NCBI RefSeq assembly: GCF_000526215.1
Contig: NZ_JAFQ01000004.1
Location: 4,712,001 to 4,776,000, forward strand
Length of the DNA: 64,000 nt
Direction: 5' to 3'
From: Nocardia sp. BMG51109
GTDB lineage: Bacteria > Actinomycetota > Actinomycetes > Mycobacteriales > Mycobacteriaceae
Positions 1 through 8,023 of this stretch are shown in pieces. The translations under genes were made by a program, and so were the position numbers. Positions within the stretch are counted from its first letter, which is position 1, and every line of letters begins with the position of its first letter. The notes under the pieces are model-generated. The model was not told where the DNA came from. It did no database searches and saw only the letters and a list, made by a program, of their open reading frames with translations.

Positions 1-626
1 GGAAAGCCGTCGCCCCCGACCCAGGACAGCAGGCGGTTCGGTCGCGCCGCGGTGTGCCGCGCCGCCCGTCGATGCCGGATCCGGGGTTCCACTCCGCCCT
101 TGGGCGGCCACTGTGAGGCCGACAGGGGCGGCAGCGCGTCCCCGTAGACCTCCGGCGCGCTGTCGCATCCGAGGTCCGGCCACACGACCACGCGGGTGAC
201 GTCGATGTCCAGTCCGACGCGGCGATGATAGGGCCGCAGCCACCATTCCCACAGCGGCCCGACCTTCCGGGGTCCGGCGAAACGTTCCCACGCCTCCCGG
301 TGGCGATCCAGCCAATCGCGCGTACCCAGCTCCGTCGGCCGCGCCCGGCCCTGCACGAGCACGTATTCCGGCCGCTCGGTGTAGGAATGATCCCGGGTGT
401 GGTAGGCGATGGCGATCTGCGGATTCTCTTGCAGGCGTTGCAGTTTCCGCCACATCGCGACCGAGGTGTTGAGCGGCGTCATGGTGCCGCCGGTGCGCTC
501 GCGGATGCCGAAGTTCGTCATCGGTGTCAGGATGACACCGCGCGCGGGCGTGACGTATCCGAAGGCGACCGCCTGGTCGCTTCCGATGATCTCGTCGGCG
601 GCGTCGGACCATTGGACAGGCGGCAT
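1..626 (-). CDS. PNPOx-like flavin-binding oxidoreductase (3' end beyond window)
   Basis: A reading frame opens at the ATG at 626 and stays open to the window edge, giving 208 visible residues. It begins MPPVQWSDAADEII and continues with the beta-barrel pattern of pyridoxamine-5'-phosphate-oxidase-fold proteins (a run around ARGVILTPMTNFG, then KLQRLQENPQIAIAYHT and EYVLVQGRA). These are the strands that bind FMN or F420 in this fold. The visible length already exceeds the minimal 130-150 residue family members, so there is a C-terminal extension. A GGGG run lies just upstream of the start. It is divergently transcribed from the MarR gene, which is its likely regulator. The exact substrate cannot be told. 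Confidence 0.72.
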   Translation of the reverse strand, partial: MPPVQWSDAADEIIGSDQAVAFGYVTPARGVILTPMTNFGIRERTGGTMTPLNTSVAMWRKLQRLQENPQIAIAYHTRDHSYTERPEYVLVQGRARPTELGTRDWLDRHREAWERFAGPRKVGPLWEWWLRPYHRRVGLDIDVTRVVVWPDLGCDSAPEVYGDALPPLSASQWPPKGGVEPRIRHRRAARHTAARPNRLLSWVGGDGF

Positions 627-733
627 GGTGGGGCCCCGAATTTCCGTGCTATGTGAATAGATGCTGTGCGAACTAAATGCTAAGCGGTAGATCGCGGCGT
701 GGCAACGCTGAGTACCCTCGTTCTGTGGATCCC

Positions 734-1201
734 ATGTTCGAGTTCGTGCTCCTGATCAAGGCCGTCGCCCGGGAACTCGAGCGTCGGATGAACGAGGCGA
801 TGCAGCCCCTGGGGCTGACCGCCGCACAGGCCGATGCGCTGGCGGTGATCGGCCAGGCCCAGCCGATCGGTTTACGGGAACTCGGTGACCTGTTGATCGC
901 CGAGGGCGGACACCCGAGCCGGCTGGTCGACCGCCTGGTCGAGACCGGACTGGTCGAACGCCGCGCCCCGGCGGCCGATCGCCGCCGCATCGAACTGTCG
1001 CTGACGGCGGAGGGGACGCGACTGCGGGAGCACGTCCTCGAGATTCGCCGTGCGCTGGTCGGTGGCGCGCGGGAAATGCTGCCCGCTCAGGACGTCGAGC
1101 CGGGGCTGCGGCTGCTGCGCGAACTCGTCCGGTTCACCTCGTTCTCGGAGCTGATCGACCGGCGGCGCGGGCTGGCCGGCGACGATCACGCGGTCATCTG
1201 A
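734..1201 (+). CDS. MarR-family transcriptional regulator
   Basis: 155 residues with a winged helix-turn-helix of MarR type. The pattern runs from MFEFVLLIKAVARELERRM through LTAAQADALAVIG and LRELGDLLIAEGGHPSRLVDRL (recognition helix) to VERRAPAADRRRIELSLTA (wing with the family's D-R-R). The frame is open back to 677, and an in-frame GTG at 725 is also possible; I chose 734 because the homologous core begins there. It diverges from the flavoprotein gene at 626, and the roughly 100 bp between them is the obvious operator region. Its 3' end overlaps the convergent ribM-like gene by 16 bp. MarR proteins usually repress their divergent neighbour and respond to a small ligand, which is unknown here. 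Confidence 0.85.
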   Translation: MFEFVLLIKAVARELERRMNEAMQPLGLTAAQADALAVIGQAQPIGLRELGDLLIAEGGHPSRLVDRLVETGLVERRAPAADRRRIELSLTAEGTRLREHVLEIRRALVGGAREMLPAQDVEPGLRLLRELVRFTSFSELIDRRRGLAGDDHAVI

Positions 1202-1821
1202 CCGGCGTGCTCGAGGGCACGCCGGGCGCGATACTCCCGGCGCCACCGGGCGAACCCGATCAGCACCATGACGAAGAAGATCCCGTAGACCGCACCGGAC
1301 ACGAACAGCCCGGAATGGAAGGCCAGGGGCACGCCGACCAGGTCGACGAGCATCCAGATGATCCAGAAGTCGACCAGCGCGCGGCTCTGTGCGAAGGTGG
1401 CGATCGCGCTGCCGACGAAGATGTACGCGTTCGCCCACGGGGACCAGGCGATGTGCAGCCGGCTGAGGTGGATGAACATCTCCGCCACCAGCACGGTGCC
1501 CAGCACCAGCACCGCGAGCAGGACGATGCGCTCGCGCGGCGTCGCCGGGCGCACCAGCAGCCCGTGATCGTCGCGCCGGCCGCGGGTCCACGACAGCCAC
1601 CCGTAACAGGCGAGCACCCCGAACAGCACCTGCTTGAGCGCATTGCCGGGCACGTGCGCGTCGAGCGAGGCGGCCAGCAGCAGTGCCGCCCCGGCCAACT
1701 GCACCGGCCACGTCCACATGGTCTTGCGCATCGCCAGCCACACCACGGCCAGCGACAGCAGGTTGCCGAGCAGGTCCGTCCAGAGAATGTGCTCGCCGAA
1801 CAGCTGAAGCCCCGCGTTCAT
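1186..1821 (-). CDS. ribM: PnuC-fold riboflavin transporter, RibM/PnuX type
   Basis: 211-residue integral membrane protein of the PnuC family, with several hydrophobic helices (LLGNLLSLAVVWLAM, IVLLAVLVLGTVLVAEMFI, FWIIWMLVDLVGVPLAFH) and the family's WxxAN segment in SPWANAYIF. PnuC proteins facilitate diffusion of nicotinamide riboside. The subgroup controlled by FMN riboswitches (RibM/PnuX of actinobacteria) carries riboflavin instead. An FMN riboswitch lies directly upstream (1938-2066), so riboflavin uptake is the best call. The start at 1821 follows GGCGGGA and overlaps the stop of a 15-codon leader ORF as ATGA. The frame is open to 1944, but that part overlaps the riboswitch and is not protein-like. 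Confidence 0.85.
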   Translation of the reverse strand: MNAGLQLFGEHILWTDLLGNLLSLAVVWLAMRKTMWTWPVQLAGAALLLAASLDAHVPGNALKQVLFGVLACYGWLSWTRGRRDDHGLLVRPATPRERIVLLAVLVLGTVLVAEMFIHLSRLHIAWSPWANAYIFVGSAIATFAQSRALVDFWIIWMLVDLVGVPLAFHSGLFVSGAVYGIFFVMVLIGFARWRREYRARRALEHAGQMTA

Positions 1822-1865
1822 GCGGCGAATTCCCGCCCGCCGACGCGGGTTTCGCGGATGTGCAT
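1818..1865 (-). CDS. 15-codon leader peptide coupled to ribM
   Basis: A short ORF, MHIRETRVGGREFAA, has a strong Shine-Dalgarno (GAGGAGG, 8 nt upstream) and ends in TGA overlapping the ribM ATG as ATGA. It sits between the FMN riboswitch and ribM. The ribM start itself has only a moderate ribosome site, so translation could be passed on from this ORF. That would let the riboswitch act on the leader's ribosome site. It is too short to judge by composition, so this is an inference from ribosome-site strength and overlap. Confidence 0.45.
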   Translation of the reverse strand: MHIRETRVGGREFAA

Positions 1866-1937
1866 CTCCCGGACCTCCTCGATTCCTCGACTCCGGACGC
1901 ACGGGAAGGCCCGATCGCTCCGGGACAGAACGAACCC

Positions 1938-2066
1938 CGCGCACTGCCTCCCCTCCGGACTCTCACCGTCGGTCCCGGAATCCCATCGGGTCGACCGGCC
2001 GCTGGCTGCGACCGGCTCGCGGACCGTCACCGCCGGTTCGGATTTCTACCGACCCCGGAGCACGCG
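1938..2066 (-). promoter_or_regulatory. FMN riboswitch (RFN element)
   Basis: Reading the minus strand from 2066, the conserved RFN blocks appear in order: GGGGTCGGTAGAAATCCGAA, ACCGGCGGTGACGGTCCGCG, then GGGACCGACGGTGAGAGTCC and GGAGGGGAGGCAGTGC. The closing P1 stem pairs 2059-2066 (CGCGTGCT) with 1938-1945 (AGTGCGCG) using two G-U pairs. About 129 nt, normal for the class. It precedes ribM by about 115 nt. In this class FMN binding shuts expression off, so riboflavin import should fall when FMN is plentiful. Confidence 0.93.
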
Positions 2067-2262
2067 TTCACCCCGCGCAACCTGGTTTGCTCGGCACCCT
2101 ATTCCCACACGCCGCGAGACCGGCCTGTGAGGTGGATCTCGACACACGGGATGTTTCGCGGCCCGGTCCGGGGCGGCGCGGACGTTCCGGCACACGAATG
2201 CCCGCGTCGCCGATACCTCTCCCGCCAGCGCCGACTGCCCGGCTGTTCCGCACAGGGTTTCG

Positions 2263-2337
2263 CCTGTCATTCCGGCATTCTCTCGGCCGGAATCCAGCGC
2301 CTGGTGGGATCCCGGCCGAGCGCGCCGGGATGACAGG
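2263..2337. repeat. Nested palindromic repeat (REP-like), copy 1
   Basis: 75 bp element. The outer arms are CCTGTCAT at 2263-2270 and ATGACAGG at 2330-2337, and the flanking bases also pair. An inner hairpin pairs 2282-2295 (CTCGGCCGGAATCC) with 2306-2320 (GGGATCCCGGCCGAG). The nested layout is typical of dispersed palindromic elements in intergenic DNA. Parts of the same sequence recur at 18866-18957. Confidence 0.7.
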
Positions 2338-2420
2338 GTTGGTGGGGTATGCCGGGATGCCGAGCGGGCGAGACCCCGGTCGTCTCGGCAGTTGGTGCGA
2401 CGGTGCGGGTGCGATGGTGG

Positions 2421-2465
2421 GGCCGGGGTGATGGGTGGCTGGTGGCCGGACCCATCACCCCGGCC
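2421..2465. repeat. Perfect 16-bp inverted repeat
   Basis: GGCCGGGGTGATGGGT (2421-2436) is matched by its exact reverse complement at 2450-2465 across a 13-nt loop. There is no T-run on either side. It could end transcription of the E2 operon about 200 bp downstream of its last stop codon, or belong to the repeat cluster here. Confidence 0.55.
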
Positions 2466-2477
2466 GAAGCTCCCGTC

Positions 2478-2497
2478 GCCCCGGATGATTCCGGGGC
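2478..2497. repeat. Short perfect hairpin
   Basis: GCCCCGGA (2478-2485) pairs with TCCGGGGC (2490-2497) across a TGAT loop. It is the third strong hairpin between ribM and the E2 gene and may contribute to termination. Confidence 0.4.
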
Positions 2498-2661
2498 CCC
2501 TCGTGCACTTGTGGTGCTCCGGCGGGAATCCCGATATCCGCTCTGGGCGGGCACTGGCATCGGGAAGGCGGGTGTGCCGGTGGTCGGGAAGTACTGTGCG
2601 CCAGGGCTCTTGCGCAGCCGTCCGAACCTGGTCCGAGGAGATGCGCGCGGGCCGAGGCGGT

Positions 2662-4200
2662 TTACGTGATGATGCGCAGGGGGTGCTCCAAGAGTTCCTT
2701 CAGGCGTTGCAGGAACCGGGCGGCGACGGCGCCGTCGACGGCGCGGTGGTCGGCGGACAGCGTGACGCGAAGGATCTTGCGGGTGACCACCTTCGAGTCG
2801 TCCAGGCGCAGCTCGTCCTGGGCGGCGCCGACCGCGAGGATCCCGGATTCGGGTGGGTTGATGACGGCGGTGAACTGCTCGATACCGAACATGCCCAGGT
2901 TCGAGAGGGTGAATGTCCCGCCGGACATCTCCTCGGCGCGCAGCTTGCGGTCGCGCGCCCGGCCCGCGAGATCGCGTGCCTCGGCGGCGATCTCGGAGAC
3001 GCTCTTGCGGTCGGCGTCCCGGATCACCGGCACCAGCAGTCCCGCGGGCGTGGCCACCGCCACGCCGAGGTGAATTCCGTGGTGCCGCAACAGCTTGTCC
3101 CCGGCGAACGAGACGTTCACCGCCGGATCGGCGCGCAGCGTCGAGGCCACCGCCTTGACCAGCAGATCGTTGACGCTGACCTTGCCCTGACCGGCGGCCT
3201 CCAGCGTCGCGTTGATCTCGGCGCGGAAGGCCAGCAGATCGGTGACGTCGATCGCGCTGGTGAGGTAGATGTGCGGTGCCTGCTGCTTGCTCTCGGTCAG
3301 CCGCCCGGCCGAGACCCGCTGAATGGTGGTCAGCGGCACCTCGTCGTAGTCGCCGGAGGCAGCTATCGTGCCGTTGGATGACGCAGCGGAACCAGGAGCG
3401 CGATAGGCGGATTCGGCCGCGGGTGTGTCGAGCGCCGAACCGGCTGTCGCGGTATCGGCCCCCGACGCCCCCTCGCCTGGAGCGGAATCAGCGCCCGGGG
3501 CCGCCCCGGCCGATGCCGGTGCGCCGGGACCGGAACCCGCTGTGTCGCGGGCCGAACCGGGTGAGCCGGCCGCGGTCCCCGCCGGTGTGGCCGCCGCGGA
3601 CTCGACGTCGCGCCGCGTGATCCTCCCGCCTGGCCCGGTCCCGGTAACCGCCGCCAGGTCGACACCCAACTCCTTGGCAATCTTGCGTGCCAGCGGCGAC
3701 GACTTGCGCCGACCGCTACCCGATTCGGTGCCGGCGGCCGAGTTCGCCTGCCCGCCGACCCTCCCGCTGTGGTCGCCACCGGAAGCGCCGGAGCTGCCCT
3801 CCCCCTCGATATTCCGGCGCGTTTCCGCCTCGGATCCGGCCGTCTCGCGCTGACCCGTGCCGGGGATCTGCTCGGCGGGAGACGAACTCGCCTGCCCGCC
3901 ATCGCTTCCGGCGTGCGCAGCCGACCCGGAACCGCCCGCGCCCGCCGCAGCGCCGGACGCCCCGCTCCCGTCGCCGACGATGGCGATCGGCTCACCGATC
4001 GGCACCCGCGCCCCGGCATCGGCGATAATCCGCTCGAGCACGCCGTCGTCGTAGGCCTCCAATTCCATGAGGGCCTTGTCGGTTTCGATCTCGGCCAGCA
4101 CCTCGCCGCGGGCAACCGGATCGCCGACCTGCTTGAGCCAGGAGGCGACGACCCCGTCCTCCATGGTGTCCGACAGGCGGGGCATCGTGATTTCAGGCAA
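2662..4200 (-). CDS. pdhC: Dihydrolipoamide acyltransferase (E2) of a PDH-type complex
   Basis: 512-residue E2 core enzyme. One N-terminal lipoyl domain is present (lipoyl-lysine in EIETDKALMELE, near residue 42). A long Ala/Gly/Ser/Pro linker follows, then a peripheral-subunit-binding domain near residues 165-205 (SPLARKIAKELGVDL, GPGGRITRRDV), a second flexible linker, and a catalytic domain ending in SADHRAVDGA with the active-site His and Asp. It transfers the acetyl group from E1 to CoA and forms the complex scaffold. The start is TTG at 4200, chosen because AAGGAC lies 8 nt upstream and the lipoyl domain begins immediately (PEITMPRLSDTMEDG). It is last in a four-gene operon, 17 bp after E1-beta. 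A branched-chain or acetoin complex is an alternative, but the E1 partner looks PDH-like. Confidence 0.9.
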   Translation of the reverse strand: MPEITMPRLSDTMEDGVVASWLKQVGDPVARGEVLAEIETDKALMELEAYDDGVLERIIADAGARVPIGEPIAIVGDGSGASGAAAGAGGSGSAAHAGSDGGQASSSPAEQIPGTGQRETAGSEAETRRNIEGEGSSGASGGDHSGRVGGQANSAAGTESGSGRRKSSPLARKIAKELGVDLAAVTGTGPGGRITRRDVESAAATPAGTAAGSPGSARDTAGSGPGAPASAGAAPGADSAPGEGASGADTATAGSALDTPAAESAYRAPGSAASSNGTIAASGDYDEVPLTTIQRVSAGRLTESKQQAPHIYLTSAIDVTDLLAFRAEINATLEAAGQGKVSVNDLLVKAVASTLRADPAVNVSFAGDKLLRHHGIHLGVAVATPAGLLVPVIRDADRKSVSEIAAEARDLAGRARDRKLRAEEMSGGTFTLSNLGMFGIEQFTAVINPPESGILAVGAAQDELRLDDSKVVTRKILRVTLSADHRAVDGAVAARFLQRLKELLEHPLRIIT

Positions 4201-4217
4201 TGTGGTGTCCTTCGGGT

Positions 4218-5204
4218 TCAGCGACCCACGGCCGCAAGGGTTTCCACCGCGGCGGTGTACAGCGAGTCGGCCGAGGGCAGCGCGATCCGTTCCAGCGGTT
4301 TGGCATACGGCAGCGGCACCTCGGCCATGGCCACCCGCCGCACCGGCGCGTCGAGGTAGTCGAAGGCCCCATCGGAGATCGAGGCGGCGACCTCCGCGCC
4401 GATGCCGTAGGTGAGCCAGTCGTCCTCGCCGATCACCGCGCAGCCGGTCTTGCGGACCGAGGTCACCAGCGTGTCGCGGTCCAGTGGCCGCAGACTCCGC
4501 AGATCGATCACCTCGGCCGAGGTGCCGTCCTCGGCCAGCCGTTCGGCGACCTGGGTGGCCACCGTCGCCATGCGGGAATAGCCGATCAGCGTGATGTCGG
4601 CGCCCTCCCGGGTGACTGCCGCCTTGCCGATCTGCGCGGGCGGAACATCCTCGGGCACTTCGCCTTTGGTGTTGTAGAGGGCGAGATTCTCCAGGAACAG
4701 CACCGGATCGTCGTCGAGGATCGCCGCCTGCAACAGGGCCCGGGCGTCGGCCGGGGTGCTCGGCGCGACCACCTTCAGCCCCGGTACGAAGGCGTAGTAC
4801 AGCTCGATGTTCTGCGAATGCGTCGCACCCAGCTGCTGACCGCCGCCGCCGGGGGTGCGGATCACCATCGGCACGCTGGTCTGTCCGCCGAACATGCCGT
4901 AGATCTTGGCGGCGTGGTTGACGATCTGGTCCAGCGCGAGCAGCGAGAAGTTGATCGTCATGAGCTCCACGACGGGCCGCAGCCCGAGCATGGCGGCGCC
5001 GACGGCCGCGCCGACGAAACCCTCCTCGGCGATCGGGGTGTCGCGCACCCGCTTCTCGCCGAACTCGTCGAGCAGCCCGGCGGTGATCTTGTAGGAGCCC
5101 TCGAAGACGCCGATTTCCTCGCCGATCAGCAGGACGTCGTCGTCGCGCCGCATCTCGCGGCGCAGGGTGTCGCGCAAGGCTTCGCGATAGGTCATGACAG
5201 GCAC
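4218..5204 (-). CDS. pdhB: Pyruvate dehydrogenase E1 component, beta subunit
   Basis: 328 residues. It begins with MTYREALRDTLRREM and has the family's GEEIGVFEGSYKITAGLLDEFG, then DTPIAEEGFVGAAVGAAMLGLRPVVE and GGGGQQLGATHSQNIE. With the alpha subunit it forms the thiamine-diphosphate-dependent decarboxylase that acylates the E2 lipoyl group. The GTG at 5204 is used because AGGAC lies upstream; an ATG three codons later (5195) is also possible. It is spaced 18 bp after the alpha gene and 17 bp before E2, a clear operon. Confidence 0.9.
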   Translation of the reverse strand: MPVMTYREALRDTLRREMRRDDDVLLIGEEIGVFEGSYKITAGLLDEFGEKRVRDTPIAEEGFVGAAVGAAMLGLRPVVELMTINFSLLALDQIVNHAAKIYGMFGGQTSVPMVIRTPGGGGQQLGATHSQNIELYYAFVPGLKVVAPSTPADARALLQAAILDDDPVLFLENLALYNTKGEVPEDVPPAQIGKAAVTREGADITLIGYSRMATVATQVAERLAEDGTSAEVIDLRSLRPLDRDTLVTSVRKTGCAVIGEDDWLTYGIGAEVAASISDGAFDYLDAPVRRVAMAEVPLPYAKPLERIALPSADSLYTAAVETLAAVGR

Positions 5205-5222
5205 GGTCGTGTGGTCCTCGTT

Positions 5223-6344
5223 TCAGGCGGTGGCGCCGTCGGGCCGGGCGGTGAACAGCGGGTCGGCGGGCAGGCGGCGGGAATCGCCGGGCACCGGCGT
5301 GGCATAGGTGTAGTCGAACAGGCTTTCCGGATCCGGGTGCGGGCCGGCGTCGGCGAACGCGACCGCGGCCGCCACGCCCTCGCGCACCTCGGCCTCCAGG
5401 TCGGCGGTGTCCTGCTCCGTCAGCACCCCGGACTCGATCAGCTCGGCGGCGAACCGGGTGATCGGATCGTGCGCGCGGGCCTCCGAAACGTCCTCGGCGG
5501 ACCGGTATTTCGCCGGATCGACGACCGAATGGCCCTTGAGCCGATAGCTCACCGCCTCCAGCAGCGCCGGTTTACCTTCGCGCCGAGCGCCTTCCAGCAA
5601 GTCACTCGCCATATCGCGGACGGCCAGCACATCGGTGCCGTCGACGCGCTCGCCGCGCATCCGGTAGGACTCGGCCCGCTTGTACAGATCCGGCTCCGCC
5701 GAGGACCGTTCGACCGTGGTGCCCATCCCGGTCCGGTTGTTGATCACCAGGAACAGCACCGGCAGCCGCCACAGGGCCGCGATGTTCAGCGACTCGTGGA
5801 AGGCGCCGATATTCGTGGTGCCGTCACCCATCTGGCACACCACCACGTCGTCGCCGCCGCGGTAGTCGATGGCCAGTGCGGCGCCGACGGCCAGCGGAAC
5901 CTGGCCGCCCACAATGGCATACCCGCCGAGCAGCCGGGCCGCGGTGTCGTACATGTGCATCGAACCGCCCCAGCCCTTGGAGGTGCCGGTGGTGCGGCCG
6001 TACAGCTCGGCCATCACCCGCCCGGGTTCGATGCCCTTGGCCAGGGCGTAACCGTGCTCGCGGTAGTTGGTGAACAGGTAGTCGGTGGGCCGCATCGCCG
6101 CCGCCAGGCCGACGACGGTCGCCTCCTCGCCCAGGTTCAGGTGGCAGTAGCCGCCGATCTTGGCCTGCTGGTAGCTCTGCGCGGTGCGCTCCTCGAAGCG
6201 GCGCACGAACAGCATGTCCCGGTACATGCCGCGCAGCGCCTGCGGGTCCTCGGCGTCGAACCGCTTGCCGGCCTCGGTGTTCGCGGCGGCCCGCGGCTTG
6301 GCGGACTTCCGGGCGGTCTTGCGCGGGGCAGTGGTCGTGGTCAC
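5223..6344 (-). CDS. pdhA: Pyruvate dehydrogenase E1 component, alpha subunit
   Basis: 373 residues. An Ala/Lys/Arg-rich tail of about 25 residues precedes MYRDMLFVRRFEERTAQSY and GGYCHLNLGEEATVVG, which resembles the pyruvate-type alpha subunits of mitochondria and alphaproteobacteria (GFCHLYIGQEA) more than branched-chain ones. The thiamine-diphosphate motif is visible as GDGTTNIGAFHESLNIAAL...VINN. GKGWGGSMHMYD also fits the PDH group. The GTG at 6344 has GAGGAGG 10 nt upstream. It lies 13 bp downstream of lpd in the same operon. A homodimeric AceE also occurs in this window, so the two E1 types coexist. Confidence 0.9.
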   Translation of the reverse strand: MTTTTAPRKTARKSAKPRAAANTEAGKRFDAEDPQALRGMYRDMLFVRRFEERTAQSYQQAKIGGYCHLNLGEEATVVGLAAAMRPTDYLFTNYREHGYALAKGIEPGRVMAELYGRTTGTSKGWGGSMHMYDTAARLLGGYAIVGGQVPLAVGAALAIDYRGGDDVVVCQMGDGTTNIGAFHESLNIAALWRLPVLFLVINNRTGMGTTVERSSAEPDLYKRAESYRMRGERVDGTDVLAVRDMASDLLEGARREGKPALLEAVSYRLKGHSVVDPAKYRSAEDVSEARAHDPITRFAAELIESGVLTEQDTADLEAEVREGVAAAVAFADAGPHPDPESLFDYTYATPVPGDSRRLPADPLFTARPDGATA

Positions 6345-6357
6345 GGGTGGGACCTCC

Positions 6358-7806
6358 TCAACGCTTGCGCGGCGCGATGTGTACCGGCAGGCCGAGCCCG
6401 GTCAGGGCCGCCTCCATGCCGATCTCGCCGAGAGTGGGGTGGGCGTGGATGGTGTCGGCCAGCTCGTCGAGGGTCGCCTCCAGCGAAACGGCCAGCGCGC
6501 CTTCGATGATCAGATCGCTGGCCGACGGCCCGATGATGTGCACGCCGAGTACTTCCCGATGCCGTTGTCCGGCAACGATCTTCATGAAACCCTCGGTATC
6601 GCCGAAGGTCCTCGACCGGCCCAGCGCCGCGAACGGGAACTGCGCGGTCATCACCTCGTGCCCGGCGGCGCGCGCCTGCTCCTCGGTGCGGCCGACGCTC
6701 GCGATCTCCGGATGGGTGAAGGTGGCCGCGGGGATCACCGTGTAGTCGATGTGCGCCGGGTGCCCGGCGATCACGTCGGCGGCGGTGAGCCCCTGATGGG
6801 AGGCGACGTGCGCGAGCAGCGCCCGCCCGGTGACATCGCCGATGGCGTGCACGTGCTCGACACCGGTGCGCAGCTGATCGTCTACCGGGATGAATCCCCG
6901 TGTGTCCGTGACGATCCCGGCGGCCTCCAGGCCGAGGTCGGCGGTGTTGGGCCGGCGCCCCACCCCGACGAGCACCACATCGGCGTCGAGCTCACGCGCC
7001 TGCGGGCCGCCGACGGTGACACGCAGCGCATCGCCCTCGGCGATCGAGTCGACCGTCGATCCGGTCAGCACGGTGATCCCGCGCTTGGCGAACGACCGCC
7101 CCAGCGCGACCCCGATGTCCTTGTCCTCCAGCGGAACCAGGCGATCCTGGAGTTCGACGATCGTCACCTCGCTGCCGAACGTGGCGAACAGGCTGGCCCA
7201 TTCGGCGCCGACCGCGCTGCCGCCGACGACCACCAGCCGGCGCGGCACCTCCGTGAGTCCGAACGCGCCGTCGGAGGTGATCACGCCGGGCAGATCCGCG
7301 CCCGGAATCGGCAGCCGGGCCGGGACCGACCCGGTCGCGACGATCACGTCCCGGGCATCGACGCGGCGAATCGGCGCGGTGGGGGAGGATGCGTAGCGGG
7401 GGCCGTCGGGAAAGACCGGTGACGGGCCCACCTCGTGCACCTCGACGGTGGTGGGGCCGGTGAAGCGGGCGTGGCCCTCCACAACCGTCACGCCGTTGGC
7501 CTTCAGCAGGCCGGCCACACCGTCGGTCAGCTCCTTGACGATGCCGTCCTTGCGCTGCCGCACGGCGCCGAAATCGAACCGCACATTATCGACCAGCACA
7601 CCGAAATCGGCTGCGGCGGCGACGGTCTGGAACACCTCCGCGGACCGCAGCATGGCCTTGGTCGGAATGCAGCCCCAATTGAGGCAGACTCCGCCCGGCC
7701 GCTCCTTCTCCACCAGACCCACGGACAGCCCGCGCTGGGCGGCTCGGATGGCGGCCACGTATCCACCCGGGCCGCCGCCGACGACCAGCAGATCGAATTC
7801 CGGCAC
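6358..7806 (-). CDS. lpd: Dihydrolipoyl dehydrogenase (E3)
   Basis: 482-residue flavoprotein disulfide reductase. The FAD-binding motif is at residues 5-20 (DLLVVGGGPGGYVAAIRA), and the redox-active disulfide is in GGVCLNWGCIPTKA near residue 45. An NAD-binding motif follows (VVVGGSAVGAEWA), and the C-terminal HAHPTLGE supplies the active-site His-Glu pair. It reoxidises the lipoyl arm of E2. The start is GTG at 7806 with GAGGAGC upstream. It is the first gene of the lpd-pdhA-pdhB-pdhC operon, so the complex brings its own E3. Expression probably starts in the 470-bp region to its right. Confidence 0.94.
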   Translation of the reverse strand: MPEFDLLVVGGGPGGYVAAIRAAQRGLSVGLVEKERPGGVCLNWGCIPTKAMLRSAEVFQTVAAAADFGVLVDNVRFDFGAVRQRKDGIVKELTDGVAGLLKANGVTVVEGHARFTGPTTVEVHEVGPSPVFPDGPRYASSPTAPIRRVDARDVIVATGSVPARLPIPGADLPGVITSDGAFGLTEVPRRLVVVGGSAVGAEWASLFATFGSEVTIVELQDRLVPLEDKDIGVALGRSFAKRGITVLTGSTVDSIAEGDALRVTVGGPQARELDADVVLVGVGRRPNTADLGLEAAGIVTDTRGFIPVDDQLRTGVEHVHAIGDVTGRALLAHVASHQGLTAADVIAGHPAHIDYTVIPAATFTHPEIASVGRTEEQARAAGHEVMTAQFPFAALGRSRTFGDTEGFMKIVAGQRHREVLGVHIIGPSASDLIIEGALAVSLEATLDELADTIHAHPTLGEIGMEAALTGLGLPVHIAPRKR

Positions 7807-7951
7807 TCGTGGTGCTCCTCATCTCAACGATTCCGGCTCCGCCCAGGTTGTGGCGCGAGCCATCCCGAAAGAGTTTTGCCGCCACCCACCGCACAGACAA
7901 TGACTCGGAAGCCCAGGAATCACGGTGCGAGACTGGGCGCTCCGCCCAACT

Positions 7952-7970
7952 GCTACCGATCGGTAATAGC
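7952..7970. promoter_or_regulatory. Palindromic operator candidate
   Basis: TACCGATCGGTA (7954-7965) is perfectly symmetric and is flanked by GC on the left and ATAGC on the right, so the symmetry extends to about 19 bp with one shift. It is 146 bp upstream of the lpd start. No regulator gene adjoins it, so the binder is unknown. Confidence 0.45.
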
Positions 7971-8023
7971 TTCAACCCGCGGCGCGGACCCGGTCCGTCC
8001 CGGTCCGTGCGCGACCGGGAGCG

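Larger units (their letters stand above)
2067..2661. other. Intergenic stretch with clustered inverted repeats
   Basis: About 600 bp with no convincing gene; the short frames lack ribosome sites and protein-like content. It holds the presumed ribM promoter next to the riboswitch and three strong inverted repeats, listed separately (2263-2337, 2421-2465, 2478-2497). It lies between the diverging ribM leader and the 3' end of the E2 gene. Confidence 0.6.

Noticed and set aside
4200..6509. Very long plus-strand open frame opposite the PDH genes
   Set aside because: It is antisense to E1-alpha and E1-beta, has His/Arg/Gly-rich composition typical of high-GC shadow frames, and no ribosome site.
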